Shown piece after piece: positions 1 to 8,778 of a stretch of 64,000 nucleotides of DNA. The stretch spans positions 97,019 to 161,018 of the forward strand of contig JAAESI010000112.1 of assembly GCA_024229515.1 (NCBI GenBank), given 5' to 3'. The notes below the pieces were generated by a model. The model was not told where the DNA came from. It ran no database searches and saw only the letters and a list, made by a program, of their open reading frames with translations. The position numbers were made by a program, and so were the translations under genes. How positions within the stretch are numbered: position 1 is the stretch's first letter; the number at the start of each line of letters is the position of its first letter. The stretch is from Pseudomonadota bacterium. GTDB lineage: Bacteria > Myxococcota_A > UBA796 > UBA9615.

Positions 1-15
1 CGTGGAGCGTCAGCG

Positions 16-1605
16 ATGACCCGCTCGCCGGTGGACTGGCTCAAGCGAGCGGCGATGTGGCTGTTCACGGGGGTGGTGTGCCTGTCCGGGTACGGCCTCG
101 CGAAGCTGGAGCCGTTCGCGACCCCCGTCGAGTTGACGCTCACCTCGTTCGATCAGGCGATTCCGTTCCTCCCGTGGACGATCTGGCTGTATGGGACCGT
201 GACCGTGGTGAGTCTGATCGCCTGGATCCAGGTTCCGGACCGGCTCGCCGTCGGCCGCTTGTTCTTCACGCTGATGCTTGCCTCGGCCGTCTGTTGGGTG
301 TTCTTCCTGGCGTGGCCGACGACGTACCCCCGGCATCTGTTTCCGCTGCCGGACATCGACTCCGCCACGATCCGCGAGTTCGCCGATCTGCGCGCCGCGG
401 ACAGCCCCACCAACTGCCTCCCGTCGCTGCACGTCGCCTTGGCCTGGGGGTTGGCCCTGACCTGGGCGGGGTACCTGAAGAAGCCTTGGGCGCGGCCGCT
501 GCCGATCGTCTGGGCGGTGGTGGTCAGCGCGTGCACGCTGACGACGAAGCAGCACTACGTGATCGATGTGCCGGCGGGGTTCGCGGTGGGCGTGGCGGCC
601 TGGGCGGTGGTCCACCGGACGTTGCGCGCGGATGCGCCGCTGTCGCGCTTCTGGACCCGTCGGGATCGGCCGCTGTCGGCCCTGGATCCGGTCCCCATCG
701 CGAAGCTGCGGGCCAAGGTGGAGGCCCACCAGTGGTCGCTGGACACCATCGACTGGCCGGCCGGTCCGCTGCCGCCGCTGGACCCGTTGATGGTCCGCCT
801 GATCAACGAGGTGACGTACATCGAGGAGATCGCGGGGCTCAACTTCCGGCTGCTGGCGGAGGCGAGCGCGGACGAGGATCTCCAGGTCCTGTACAGCCTG
901 TTTGCGGACGAGGAGCGTCGCCACGCCGATGGGCTGCGTAAGGTGCTGGAGCTCCACGGCGCGCCGATTCGACCGCCGGGGTTGGGGAACGCGCTCGTGC
1001 TGGATCAGTTCGACACGCTGGATCCGACCTCGGACGCGGACGCGGCGTTGGTGGCGGTGAGCAACCCGGTGTTCGAGACGTTCCTGGATGCGGGCACGAT
1101 CCCGTTCCTGCGGGAGCACCCCGCGCTGCAGAGCCCCGCCTTCGACGAGTTCGTGGCCCGGGTGTGCCGGGACGAGGCCGCTCACATGGGGCTGAACTGG
1201 ACGATGACGCGCGAGCGGGCCCGGGACCTGGCGGGCTGGCGGGGCCTCCGGCTCCTGGCGAACCCGTCGATCTACCGGGGCATGATCGCGATGCCGTTCA
1301 TGAGCCTGGACGTCTACGCCCTCGCCTACCGTGCGGGGTACGACTTCCGCACCCTGGTGCCGCCGTTCAAGCGGCTGTGGCGGCAGCACGATCGTTACCC
1401 CGAGCTGGGCCGCTACCCGCTGTGGTGGATGTTCCGAGCCTTCTGCGCCTGCGGCCTGGTGGCGACGACCGTCGCGCTGGCCCTGCACCGGGCGGGGATC
1501 TTCTTCGGCGCCTTCTGGACGACGTTCACAGCGGCGACCGACCGCGTGGCGTGGCTGCTCTTTGGCCGCGCCCTCCTGCGCCGTCGGGGGCTCCCGGAGC
1601 CGTAG
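16..1605 (+). CDS. PAP2-type membrane phosphatase/phosphotransferase fused to a diiron ferritin-like domain
   Basis: 529 residues. The N-terminal half has several membrane segments and the PAP2 acid-phosphatase signature: PSLH at about residues 136-139 and TKQHYVID at 177-184, closest in style to the inositolphosphotransferase (AUR1-like) branch. The C-terminal half (about 240-450) is a ferritin-like four-helix domain with paired ExxH motifs, E300-R-R-H303 and E387-A-A-H390, plus an acidic pair at 270-271, as expected for a carboxylate-bridged diiron site. The fusion suggests a membrane lipid enzyme that transfers or removes a phosphate head group and also oxidises or hydroxylates; that role is inference. 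The start ATG overlaps a TGA in another frame (bases 17-19), so an upstream gene may end here. It converges with the next gene, with one base between the two stop codons. Confidence 0.85.
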   Translation: MTRSPVDWLKRAAMWLFTGVVCLSGYGLAKLEPFATPVELTLTSFDQAIPFLPWTIWLYGTVTVVSLIAWIQVPDRLAVGRLFFTLMLASAVCWVFFLAWPTTYPRHLFPLPDIDSATIREFADLRAADSPTNCLPSLHVALAWGLALTWAGYLKKPWARPLPIVWAVVVSACTLTTKQHYVIDVPAGFAVGVAAWAVVHRTLRADAPLSRFWTRRDRPLSALDPVPIAKLRAKVEAHQWSLDTIDWPAGPLPPLDPLMVRLINEVTYIEEIAGLNFRLLAEASADEDLQVLYSLFADEERRHADGLRKVLELHGAPIRPPGLGNALVLDQFDTLDPTSDADAALVAVSNPVFETFLDAGTIPFLREHPALQSPAFDEFVARVCRDEAAHMGLNWTMTRERARDLAGWRGLRLLANPSIYRGMIAMPFMSLDVYALAYRAGYDFRTLVPPFKRLWRQHDRYPELGRYPLWWMFRAFCACGLVATTVALALHRAGIFFGAFWTTFTAATDRVAWLLFGRALLRRRGLPEP

Positions 1606-1606
1606 G

Positions 1607-2115
1607 TCAGTTTCCCGTCTGGAGCCGCACCTCGATGAGGGCGGCGCGCACGACCCGGTCGATCTCGCTGAGCCGCATGGCGCGGAAGTCCCGTCCCTGG
1701 AGGGTCTCGACGCCGCCTTCCCAGCACATGCGCTGGGCATCCTCGAGATCGCGCACGAAGTCCTTGCCCAGCTCCCGGCGCCCGGACTGCCAGTCCGTGG
1801 GCGGCGCGCGGCCCAGGTCCAGATCGCGTAGGGCACGACCGCGATGAGGATCGCGAGCACGATTTTCCCTTCGATCCACCACATCAGTCCGCCGCCGATC
1901 AGCGGCAGCGCGAGCAGGAACAGGCCGAGTTCGTCGAGGTCGCCGAGCACCCAGAGCGGGCTGAACAGCAGGTGCAGGAACGCGGCGGCGGGCCGACGCT
2001 GGGCGGAACGAACCGGGGTGAGGTCGTCGACCCTGGCGGTGTTGGTTCCGGTGGAGGGACCAAACCGGGGTGATGTCGTCGACCTGGCCCCAGTGGTGGC
2101 GGTGGATGCCGCCAT
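1607..2115 (-). pseudogene. small membrane protein interrupted by a frameshift
   Basis: Reading from 2115, the protein has a low-complexity N-terminus and then two clear membrane segments (about residues 45-60 and 66-95, ending near IWTWAARR). After that the frame becomes arginine-rich nonsense. A sensible continuation (PPTDWQSGRRELGKDF, ending VRLQTGN and a TGA at 1607-1609) lies in a neighbouring frame, so a single-base change near 1797-1812 breaks the gene. Repaired, the product would be about 168 residues. The first 35 codons fall inside the tandem repeat at 2012-2220, so the true start is uncertain. No function is recognised. It is either a young pseudogene or a sequencing error. Confidence 0.6.
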
Positions 2116-2220
2116 CAGCGGGGTGAGGTCACGGACCTCGGTGGGGTTGTGACGGTGGACCCCGCCGTAAGTGGGTTGAGGTCATCGACCTGGCCCCAGT
2201 TGTGGCGGTCGATCCCGCCC
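2012..2220. repeat. four degenerate tandem copies of a ~52-bp unit
   Basis: Copies start near 2012, 2064, 2117 and 2169. Each begins with a version of CCGGGGTGAGGTCGTCGACC, followed by a segment rich in GGTGG/GTGGCGG. The core AGGTCGTCGACCT is nearly palindromic. The array covers the gap between two divergent genes and supplies the N-terminal codons of the frameshifted membrane protein. Confidence 0.75.
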
Positions 2221-2250
2221 AACCCGGATCCCAGCGCAACATCCGTCCGC

Positions 2251-2256
2251 TAGCGT
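2251..2256 (+). promoter_or_regulatory. -10-like box TAGCGT
   Basis: It lies 13 nt upstream of the ATG at 2264 in a divergent gap, so transcription would begin at or next to the start codon. No Shine-Dalgarno sequence is visible. It is one of a series of similarly placed boxes in this window. Confidence 0.4.
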
Positions 2257-2263
2257 GACCCCG

Positions 2264-4078
2264 ATGCGCTGGTGCCTCCCGCTCCTGGTCCCCCTGCTCG
2301 CGGCCTGCCCCATCGCCGTCGCCCCGCCCGACTGGTGCGACGGAACCGCCCGCTTCGACTACGCCCCCGACCGCGAGGCCGGCCCCACCGCGTACCCCGA
2401 CGACTTCTGGACGCTGCCCGGAGACACCCCCACCGGCCTGCAGATCCACCTCCAGCCCGACCAGATCCCCGGCATCGAGGAGACCTTCGGCAACGTCGGC
2501 TCCTACCTGTCCGTATTCGATCACCTCTCCGAACTGGACGGCTGGGGGCTGACCGCGGGCATCGTCATGCCGTTCACTCGGCCCCTGAACCCGCTGACCC
2601 CCGACGACGTCGCCATCGTCGCGTTCCCCGAGGCTGGCGGCCCCATCGTCATCGCGGCCGACCCCCAGATGACCGACTTCGACCGCACCGTCGTGCTCCT
2701 GCCCCGCCAGCCGCTCCCCCCCGGAACCCTCGCAGCCGCGGCGATTTTCACCTCCGCCACGGGTACCGACGGCACCTGCGCGGGCCCCTCCCGGGATCTC
2801 CGGGAGCTGCTGTCCCCGGAGACGGAACTGGACGACGGCATCCCCGCCGACGTCCGCTCCCCCGACTACGCCGCCGCCGCCGCCGCCCTCGGCCGCCCCG
2901 TCGAAGACATCGCGGCGATGCTCACCTTCACCACCCAGTCTGCGACCCGGCTGTCGTACCTCGTGCGCGACGACATCCTGAGCCGCCCCGCGCCCACGCC
3001 GACCGCCCCCTTCGCCTGCGCCTACGAGGCCGCCAACGACTGGACCGTCTGCGACGGCACCATCGACGTGCTCGACTACCGCCGCGAAGACCACACCATG
3101 GACCCCCTCGGCGACGGCGCCCCCCTCGGCGAACACGCCCTCCCCACCCGCGCCTGGCTCCCCGGCAACGGCACGGGGGGCCCGTTCCCCACCATTTTGT
3201 ACGGCCACGGGCTCTCCCACGACCGCTCCCAGGGCACCAAGATCGCCCGTGAGGTCGTCGCCGGTGGCGTCGCCGTCCTCGCCGTCGACGCCGTCGAACA
3301 TGGCGACCACCCCAGCCGCACCGAAGCCCCCCTCGAGCTGCTCGAGGCGCTCACCTTCTTCGGCATCCAGTTCTCCCCCTCGTCGGTCGACGGCCGCCTC
3401 ATCCGCGACAACTGGCGGCAGTCCACCTTCGACAAGCTCCAGGTGGTCGAACTCGTCGCTGACGGCTTCGACGTAGACGGCGACGGCACCGACGATTTCG
3501 ACCTCCAGCAGCTGCAGTACGTCGGGATCAGCCTCGGGGCGATCATGGGACCCGAACTCCTCACCCTCAGCGACGCCTTCACCGCCGGCGTACTCAACGT
3601 CCCCGGAGGCCGCACCACCGGCATCATCCAGGACAGCGATCTCTTCTCCCCGCTGTTGGACGTCATGGCTCCCGAAGGCACCACGCAGGGCGACATCGCC
3701 CGCTTCTTCCCCCTGCTCCAGACCATCGTCGACCCCGGCGACTCGATGGTGTGGGCGCCGCGCGTCCGAGACGTGACCCCCCAGATCCTCGTCCAGATCG
3801 CGTACCAGGACGGCACCATCCCCAACTCGACCAACGAAGCGGTGAGTCGAGCCTTCGGAATCGACGGGGTGGGCCGCGAGGTCTGGCCCATCGCGGACGT
3901 CGACTTCGTCCCCGGACCCGTGCCCGACGCCGGCATCACCCAGTTCGACGAGGTCACCCGCAACGGCGAGGTCGAGACCGCCGGCCACGACAACATCTTC
4001 TCCAGCGACGAGCCCTGGGCCGCGATCGAACACTTCCTCGCGACCGGAGAGGTCGTCGACCCCTACAGTCCCGACTGA
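2264..4078 (+). CDS. lipoprotein with alpha/beta-hydrolase-like domain
   Basis: 604 residues. The signal peptide MRWCLPLLVPLLAAC ends in a lipobox, so the protein should be lipid-anchored. The C-terminal half looks like an alpha/beta hydrolase: a strand followed by YGHGLSHD near residue 314, and a nucleophile elbow GISLG with Ser at about 423. An esterase- or peptidase-like activity is plausible but the substrate is unknown. A GTG nine bases upstream (2255) is an alternative start; ATG 2264 is preferred because the signal peptide begins MRW and the -10-like box sits 13 nt upstream. The TGA overlaps the ATG of the TetR gene (TGATG). It therefore heads the TetR/DUF692/partner operon. Confidence 0.85.
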   Translation: MRWCLPLLVPLLAACPIAVAPPDWCDGTARFDYAPDREAGPTAYPDDFWTLPGDTPTGLQIHLQPDQIPGIEETFGNVGSYLSVFDHLSELDGWGLTAGIVMPFTRPLNPLTPDDVAIVAFPEAGGPIVIAADPQMTDFDRTVVLLPRQPLPPGTLAAAAIFTSATGTDGTCAGPSRDLRELLSPETELDDGIPADVRSPDYAAAAAALGRPVEDIAAMLTFTTQSATRLSYLVRDDILSRPAPTPTAPFACAYEAANDWTVCDGTIDVLDYRREDHTMDPLGDGAPLGEHALPTRAWLPGNGTGGPFPTILYGHGLSHDRSQGTKIAREVVAGGVAVLAVDAVEHGDHPSRTEAPLELLEALTFFGIQFSPSSVDGRLIRDNWRQSTFDKLQVVELVADGFDVDGDGTDDFDLQQLQYVGISLGAIMGPELLTLSDAFTAGVLNVPGGRTTGIIQDSDLFSPLLDVMAPEGTTQGDIARFFPLLQTIVDPGDSMVWAPRVRDVTPQILVQIAYQDGTIPNSTNEAVSRAFGIDGVGREVWPIADVDFVPGPVPDAGITQFDEVTRNGEVETAGHDNIFSSDEPWAAIEHFLATGEVVDPYSPD

Positions 4079-4668
4079 TGCCGGCCGAACAGACCCGACA
4101 ACAACTGCTGGAAGCGACCTTCGCCAGCCTCGTGGAGGTCGGCTACGCGCGCACCTCCACCCCCGAGGTGCTCCGCCGCACCGGGATCTCGCGGGGCGCC
4201 ATGCTCCACCACTTCCCCACCAAGCTCGACCTCGTGTCCGCGACCATGGACTACGTCTTCGACAAGCGGCTGGCGGAGTACCGCGAGGCGTTCGCCAACC
4301 TCGTCGTCCCCGAAGGAGAGTCCAAGGCCGTCGCCGCCATCGATCTGCTCTGGGATCTGGTCCGCGGACCGACCTACCACGCGTGGCTCGAGCTGGTCGT
4401 CGCCGCCCGCACCGACCCCGAGCTGATGGAGCGGATCCGCACCATCGACGCCCGCTTCGACAAGAACGCGGCCGAGCTGCGCGAAGGCTTCTTCCCCCCG
4501 ATGGAGGTCAAGGACGCCAAGATCTACCGCGTCGCCCTCCGCTTCACCTTCGCCACCCTCAACGGCTTGAGCCTCGTCGGCATCCACGAGGACCACGAGG
4601 ACCTGCAGCCCGTGGTCAACGCGCTGAAGCAGCTCGCCGGCCTCGTCGACCAGTACCAGCGGGGCTAG
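4078..4668 (+). CDS. TetR/AcrR family transcriptional regulator
   Basis: 196 residues, normal for the family. The N-terminal DNA-binding domain has the TetR helix-turn-helix at about residues 27-46 (TSTPEVLRRTGISRG, then AMLHHFPTKLDL), including the HHFPTK/YYHFPSK-like signature. The C-terminal region is helical and should bind a ligand and form the dimer interface. Its start overlaps the stop of the upstream hydrolase-like lipoprotein and it is followed after three bases by the DUF692 gene. It probably controls this operon, its own transcription included. The ligand cannot be predicted. Confidence 0.92.
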   Translation: MPAEQTRQQLLEATFASLVEVGYARTSTPEVLRRTGISRGAMLHHFPTKLDLVSATMDYVFDKRLAEYREAFANLVVPEGESKAVAAIDLLWDLVRGPTYHAWLELVVAARTDPELMERIRTIDARFDKNAAELREGFFPPMEVKDAKIYRVALRFTFATLNGLSLVGIHEDHEDLQPVVNALKQLAGLVDQYQRG

Positions 4669-4671
4669 TCC

Positions 4672-5553
4672 ATGGGCTTCGACCAACGCGTCCAGGAGCT
4701 GCCGTTCCTGGGGATCGGCGTCTCCACCGAGTACGGCGCCGCCACCGCCCCCGGCTCCCTCGACCTCCGGCGCTTGCGGGCCGAACGCCCCGAGTTCGCC
4801 GCGTTCCTCGAAGTGGGTCTGGAGACGGTCAAGGGGCTGGACGGATCCAGCGCCGCGTGGGCCGCTGCGGGCCTGCCGACCACCTACCACTTCCTCGACA
4901 TCAACCTCGACGAGCCCGAAGACTTCGATGACCTGTGGCTCGATCAGCTGCGCGCGTTCGCCGCCCAGATCCAGCCCGCGTGGCTCTGCGGCGACGCCGG
5001 CGCGTGGCACTTCGGCTCCCGCGAGGCCGCCCACATGCTCCTGCTGCCGCCGATCCTCACCGACGATGGCGCCACCGAACTGGCCGAAGGGATCGTGCGC
5101 CTGCGCGAGGCGACAGGCCTGGAGGTGATCCCCGAGAACCCACCCGGCGCGGTCTACCTCGGCGACCTCCACCTCCTCGACTTCTTCGCCCGCGTCTGCG
5201 AACGCGCCGACGCCGGGATCCTCCTGGACTGCGCCCACCTCGCCATCTACCAGGAGGCCGCCGGCCACGAGCCGACCGCGGGGCTCGACGGCTTCCCCCT
5301 CGATCGCGTGGTCGAGATCCACGTCGCCGGCGGCGAACCCCGCACCGTGGACGGCTACGACTACATCGAGGACTCCCACACGCTGTCGGTGCTCCCCCAG
5401 ACCTGGGCCATCGTCGACCGCGTCGCCCCCGCCGCGACCGAGCTCCGCGCCGTCGTGCTCGAGTGCGATCGCAACCCCTTCGAGGTCGTCGTCCCCGGCT
5501 ACGAGGCCCTCGCCCGCCGCTTCGACGGCACCCCCTTCGGAGCCCGCCGATGA
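4672..5553 (+). CDS. DUF692 family multinuclear non-heme iron oxidative enzyme (MNIO)
   Basis: 293 residues, the normal DUF692 size. Conserved metal-ligand segments of the TIM-barrel fold are visible: H73 (TYHFLD), H113 in GDAGAWHFG, E155-N156 in PENPP, D186/H189 in LLDCAHL, E215/H217 in EIHVAGG, D234/H236 in EDSHT and E264 in LECDRN. Characterised relatives (MbnB, TglH, ChrH, HvfB types) use two or three irons and O2 to rearrange cysteine or other residues of a ribosomal peptide, and need a partner protein. Here the next gene overlaps by ATGA and is the likely partner. No cysteine-rich precursor peptide is visible within the operon, which is unusual. The exact reaction is unknown. Confidence 0.9.
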   Translation: MGFDQRVQELPFLGIGVSTEYGAATAPGSLDLRRLRAERPEFAAFLEVGLETVKGLDGSSAAWAAAGLPTTYHFLDINLDEPEDFDDLWLDQLRAFAAQIQPAWLCGDAGAWHFGSREAAHMLLLPPILTDDGATELAEGIVRLREATGLEVIPENPPGAVYLGDLHLLDFFARVCERADAGILLDCAHLAIYQEAAGHEPTAGLDGFPLDRVVEIHVAGGEPRTVDGYDYIEDSHTLSVLPQTWAIVDRVAPAATELRAVVLECDRNPFEVVVPGYEALARRFDGTPFGARR

Positions 5554-6182
5554 GCGCCCGCGCCCTGCAACGCGTCGCCATCCGCATGCACCACGACCCC
5601 TACCTCGTGGCCGCGGTCTACGACGATCCCGACGCCGCCCTCGCGGACGAAGAGCTGACCGCCGACGAGCGGGCGATGCTGATCGCCCCGGACCAGCGTG
5701 CCTGGGGCACCGACCCCGCCCGCGTCGACCGGGTGCTCGAAGCCCTCCGCCGCGAGCTGCCGGTCAGCTGCGCCATCGTCGAGTTGGCCTCCGGGAGCCG
5801 GCGCGCCCTCCTCCGCTTCTTCTCCGACGAGGCCTTCCACGACTGCGTCAGCAACCGCGGCGTGCTCGTCTTCGCCTTCGCCGACTGGCTTCAGGACCAG
5901 GGCCGCGAGGGCCGCTGGGGTCGCATCCGGCTCACCGCTGTGGCGACCCTGGAAGGGGCCTGCGCGCGGGTCCGCCGGGGACTGCCCGGCGACGGCCTCA
6001 CGGTCGAACTCCCCGATGGAACGATCGAGCTGTTCGCCGCCCTCAGCGCGGCCCTCCCCACCGGCCGGGTACCAGGACTCAACCGCCTGCCGCGTCTTCG
6101 GAGCGAGCCGTCCGAGTACCTCCGCGTCGAGCGAAAAGAGGGCCCCGGCGCCGAACTGTCGGTCTACGCGGTGGAGCCCTGA
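5550..6182 (+). CDS. probable partner protein of the DUF692 enzyme
   Basis: 210 residues with no signal peptide or membrane segment. The layout recalls HvfC/DUF2063-type partners: a helical N-terminal part (LQRVAIRMHHDPYLVAAVYD), a central stretch leading to LPVSCAIVE, and a segment EAFHDCVSNRGVLVFAFADW that matches the usual position of the conserved aromatic-rich helix. The C-terminus (from about 120) is a beta-rich stretch that could bind a leader peptide. The start ATG overlaps the DUF692 stop (ATGA), indicating translational coupling and 1:1 production. The assignment as MNIO partner rests on context and weak similarity, so it is inference. Confidence 0.7.
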   Translation: MSARALQRVAIRMHHDPYLVAAVYDDPDAALADEELTADERAMLIAPDQRAWGTDPARVDRVLEALRRELPVSCAIVELASGSRRALLRFFSDEAFHDCVSNRGVLVFAFADWLQDQGREGRWGRIRLTAVATLEGACARVRRGLPGDGLTVELPDGTIELFAALSAALPTGRVPGLNRLPRLRSEPSEYLRVERKEGPGAELSVYAVEP

Positions 6183-6222
6183 CACGAACTGCCCTTGCCG
6201 AAATGCCCCCCTCGACATCACG

Positions 6223-7875
6223 ATGGGGGACGTGGGCCGACTCTTCCTCCTCCTGGTGATCGTCGGCTGTGGGGCCCCCGAGGAGCTGCCGCCGCCCCCC
6301 GGGGACGACCCCGGAACGGTGGAGATCGAGCCCCTCGAGGACCCGGTCCGGATCGCTGGAAGCGGCGTCTTCTTCGCCCCCGCGGGCGCCCCCATCGACC
6401 ACGTCACCCGCCTCGCTTGGGACGTCGAGGACCGTTGGCTCGACGACTTCACCGGCGGCTTCGCCGTGCTCGACTGCGACGGCGACGGGGACCTCGACCT
6501 GCTCTTCACCAGCGGCGACGGCGAGCACTCGCTCCATCGCAACGCCGGGGACGCCACCTTCGAGCGGGTCGACGACGCCGGCGTCGCTTTCCCCGGCGAC
6601 GCCACCGCCTCCGCTTCGGTCGCGGATTTCGACAACGACGGCGACTCCGACGTGCTCCTGCTCGTGCAGTTCGGCCCCAACCGGCTGCTCGTCAACGACG
6701 GCGCCTGCCGCTTCGAGGACCAGGCCGACGCCCTCGGCCTGCACGACGCCCACCGCTCCCTGCACGCCACCTGGGTCGACCTCGATCGCGACGGCCAGCT
6801 CGACCTCTACCTCACCAACTGGGCCTCCGCCGTCGGCGAGGACCAGCCCGACGTGCCCGCCGACCCCCACCCCGACCGGCTCTGGCTGCGCTCGCCCGAC
6901 GGCGGCTTCGTGGATGCGACCGACCAGCTCCTCGCGGACACGGCCGAGGCGTTCGGCATGGTCAGCGGCTTCCTCGACGTGCCCGCCGACGGCGACTTCG
7001 AGCTGATCCAGACCAACGATCGGGGGGGCCTGTTCGTGGGCAACCGGCTGTTCGACAACCTCGGCCCGGACGCCGACGGCCGGCTGCAGTGGGAGGACGT
7101 GACCGAGGCCCGCGGCTTCGTCAGCGATCCGGACGGCATGGGGCTGGCGTTCGGCGACATCGACGGCGACGGACACGTCGACATCTTCAACTCGGGCAAC
7201 TTCGAGACGGTCTTCCGCAACCTCGGCGACGGCTCCTTCGTGGACGTCGGCCTCGCCGCCGGCCTCGACTCTCCCGATCCGACGAGCTTGTCCTGGGGCG
7301 GCTCCCTCCTGGATGTCGACGCCGATGGAGCCCTCGACCTCGTGTTCGTGCGCTCCTCGTTCTGGGACCTGGGCCCCGACTTCCCGCCCCAGTACGAGGA
7401 CGTCGCCCGCTTCTTCCGCAACACCAACGGGAGCCCCGAGCTCGTCGCCCAGACCCTCCAGGGCACGCCCCTGGGCGGTGAAGCCAACTGGCGCGCGGCG
7501 GCGGTGGCCGACCTCAACGGCGACGGGTTCGAGGACCTCGTCATCTCGGTTGTCGAGGAAGCCCCCCGCATCGCCCTCACCAACCCCCCGGACGGCGGCT
7601 ACGTCGTGCAGGTCGAGCTGGTCGGGACCCTGAGCAACCGCGACGGCCGCGGCAGCGTCGTCGAGCTGGAGACCCCCTCCGGAACCCAGCTGCGGTGGCC
7701 CGGCGCGGTCGAGGCGTACTCCACCGGCACCCCCGCGACCGTGGCGTTCGGGGTCGGGTCGGCGTCCTCGGTCGGCCCCCTCCGAGTCCAGTGGCCGTCC
7801 GGTCAGGTCCAGGAGGTCGCGACCGTCCCCGCCGGAAGCCGGGTGGTCCTCGTCGAACCCTCGGGGGCGCTGTGA
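6223..7875 (+). CDS. FG-GAP/VCBS-repeat lipoprotein with ASPIC/UnbV domain (CRTAC1-like)
   Basis: 550 residues. The signal peptide MGDVGRLFLLLVIVGC carries a lipobox. The body is a run of FG-GAP/VCBS beta-propeller blades with calcium-type DxDxDGxxD motifs (DCDGDGDLD, DFDNDGDSD, DLDRDGQLD, DIDGDGHVD, DVDADGALD, DLNGDGFED). The C-terminus, about 460-545, is an ASPIC/UnbV module (GSVVELETPSGTQLRWPG through VQWPSGQVQEV). Such proteins are extracellular or outer-membrane calcium-binding propellers of adhesive or unknown role. The chosen ATG gives the signal peptide; a longer upstream open frame overlaps the preceding gene and has no coding character. Its TGA overlaps the GTG of the following gene. 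Confidence 0.9.
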   Translation: MGDVGRLFLLLVIVGCGAPEELPPPPGDDPGTVEIEPLEDPVRIAGSGVFFAPAGAPIDHVTRLAWDVEDRWLDDFTGGFAVLDCDGDGDLDLLFTSGDGEHSLHRNAGDATFERVDDAGVAFPGDATASASVADFDNDGDSDVLLLVQFGPNRLLVNDGACRFEDQADALGLHDAHRSLHATWVDLDRDGQLDLYLTNWASAVGEDQPDVPADPHPDRLWLRSPDGGFVDATDQLLADTAEAFGMVSGFLDVPADGDFELIQTNDRGGLFVGNRLFDNLGPDADGRLQWEDVTEARGFVSDPDGMGLAFGDIDGDGHVDIFNSGNFETVFRNLGDGSFVDVGLAAGLDSPDPTSLSWGGSLLDVDADGALDLVFVRSSFWDLGPDFPPQYEDVARFFRNTNGSPELVAQTLQGTPLGGEANWRAAAVADLNGDGFEDLVISVVEEAPRIALTNPPDGGYVVQVELVGTLSNRDGRGSVVELETPSGTQLRWPGAVEAYSTGTPATVAFGVGSASSVGPLRVQWPSGQVQEVATVPAGSRVVLVEPSGAL

Positions 7876-8768
7876 GTCGGCTCCTCGCCCTCGCCCTGCT
7901 GGGCGTCACGCTGCTCCTCCCCGGCGCGGCCCACGCGCTGACGTGGTGGGTCGACGACGACGCGCAGGCGCAGGCCCTCGAAGAGGCGCTGGCGACCTAC
8001 TGGCCCGACCACGACCTGGCGATTCGGGCGGGCGTGCCGACCCACCAGCGCGAAGCGATCTGGTACGCCGGCGGCGAGTTGGTGATGGTCGCGGGCGAAC
8101 GGGTGCGCTGGCAGGCGGCTCCCGAGGGGGATTTCGCCTCTCAGGTGGCGCTGGTACGGAGTTGGCTGCGGGAGCTCCCCGCGGGCACCGACGCGGGCTG
8201 GATTCCCCACACCCGGCCGAGCATCAACGGCTTCGGTGTCGTCGCCGGCGGCGCCGGCCTGCGGCTCCCCACCATCGGCTCCGACCTCGCCCTCAGCCCC
8301 GCCTCCCCGGCCGGCCACTTCAGCCTCGCCGGCGGCATCGCGTGGCCGGTCTTCCGGATCGGCATGGCGGCCGTCGGGACCTTCGGCGAAGCCGCCGGGC
8401 AGGGCGTCAACGGGGTCTCGATCTCCCGCATCTTCGTGGGCGGCATCGCCTCCCTGGTCGCCCCCGCGGGCGTGGTCGAGGTGGAGAACCTCATCGGCTT
8501 CGGGGGCCGCATGGTGATGCTCCGGGCCAAGGAGCTCCCGATCGACCCCCAGACCGTGCGTCTGGCCTCCTTCCTGCTCGGCGTGCGCGTCATGGGACGG
8601 GCCACTCCGCTGCTGTCGATCGGGGGCGGGATCGGCATCGGAATCGATCTGGCGCCCATCTTCGTAGCGGTCGGCCCCGACGCCTCCCCGGAGCTGCTGT
8701 CGCCGGTCACGCTGTCGTTCGAGCTGGCCTTCGCGATCGGCGGGGCCCGCGCCCCCCAGGCTCGTTGA
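7872..8768 (+). CDS. exported protein of unknown function
   Basis: 298 residues beginning at GTG 7872 (GTGA overlap with the upstream stop). A clear signal peptide, SRLLALALLGVTLLLPGAAHA, is followed by a short mixed region and then a glycine- and hydrophobic-rich C-terminal half (about 115-290) of alternating strands such as FGVVAGGAGLRLP and GGGIGIGIDLAPIFVAVG. The strands could form a small outer-membrane beta-barrel or surface domain. No family is recognised. It lies between the ASPIC/VCBS lipoprotein and the ECF sigma gene and is probably co-transcribed with both. Confidence 0.8.
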   Translation: MSRLLALALLGVTLLLPGAAHALTWWVDDDAQAQALEEALATYWPDHDLAIRAGVPTHQREAIWYAGGELVMVAGERVRWQAAPEGDFASQVALVRSWLRELPAGTDAGWIPHTRPSINGFGVVAGGAGLRLPTIGSDLALSPASPAGHFSLAGGIAWPVFRIGMAAVGTFGEAAGQGVNGVSISRIFVGGIASLVAPAGVVEVENLIGFGGRMVMLRAKELPIDPQTVRLASFLLGVRVMGRATPLLSIGGGIGIGIDLAPIFVAVGPDASPELLSPVTLSFELAFAIGGARAPQAR

Positions 8769-8778
8769 TCGAGATTCT

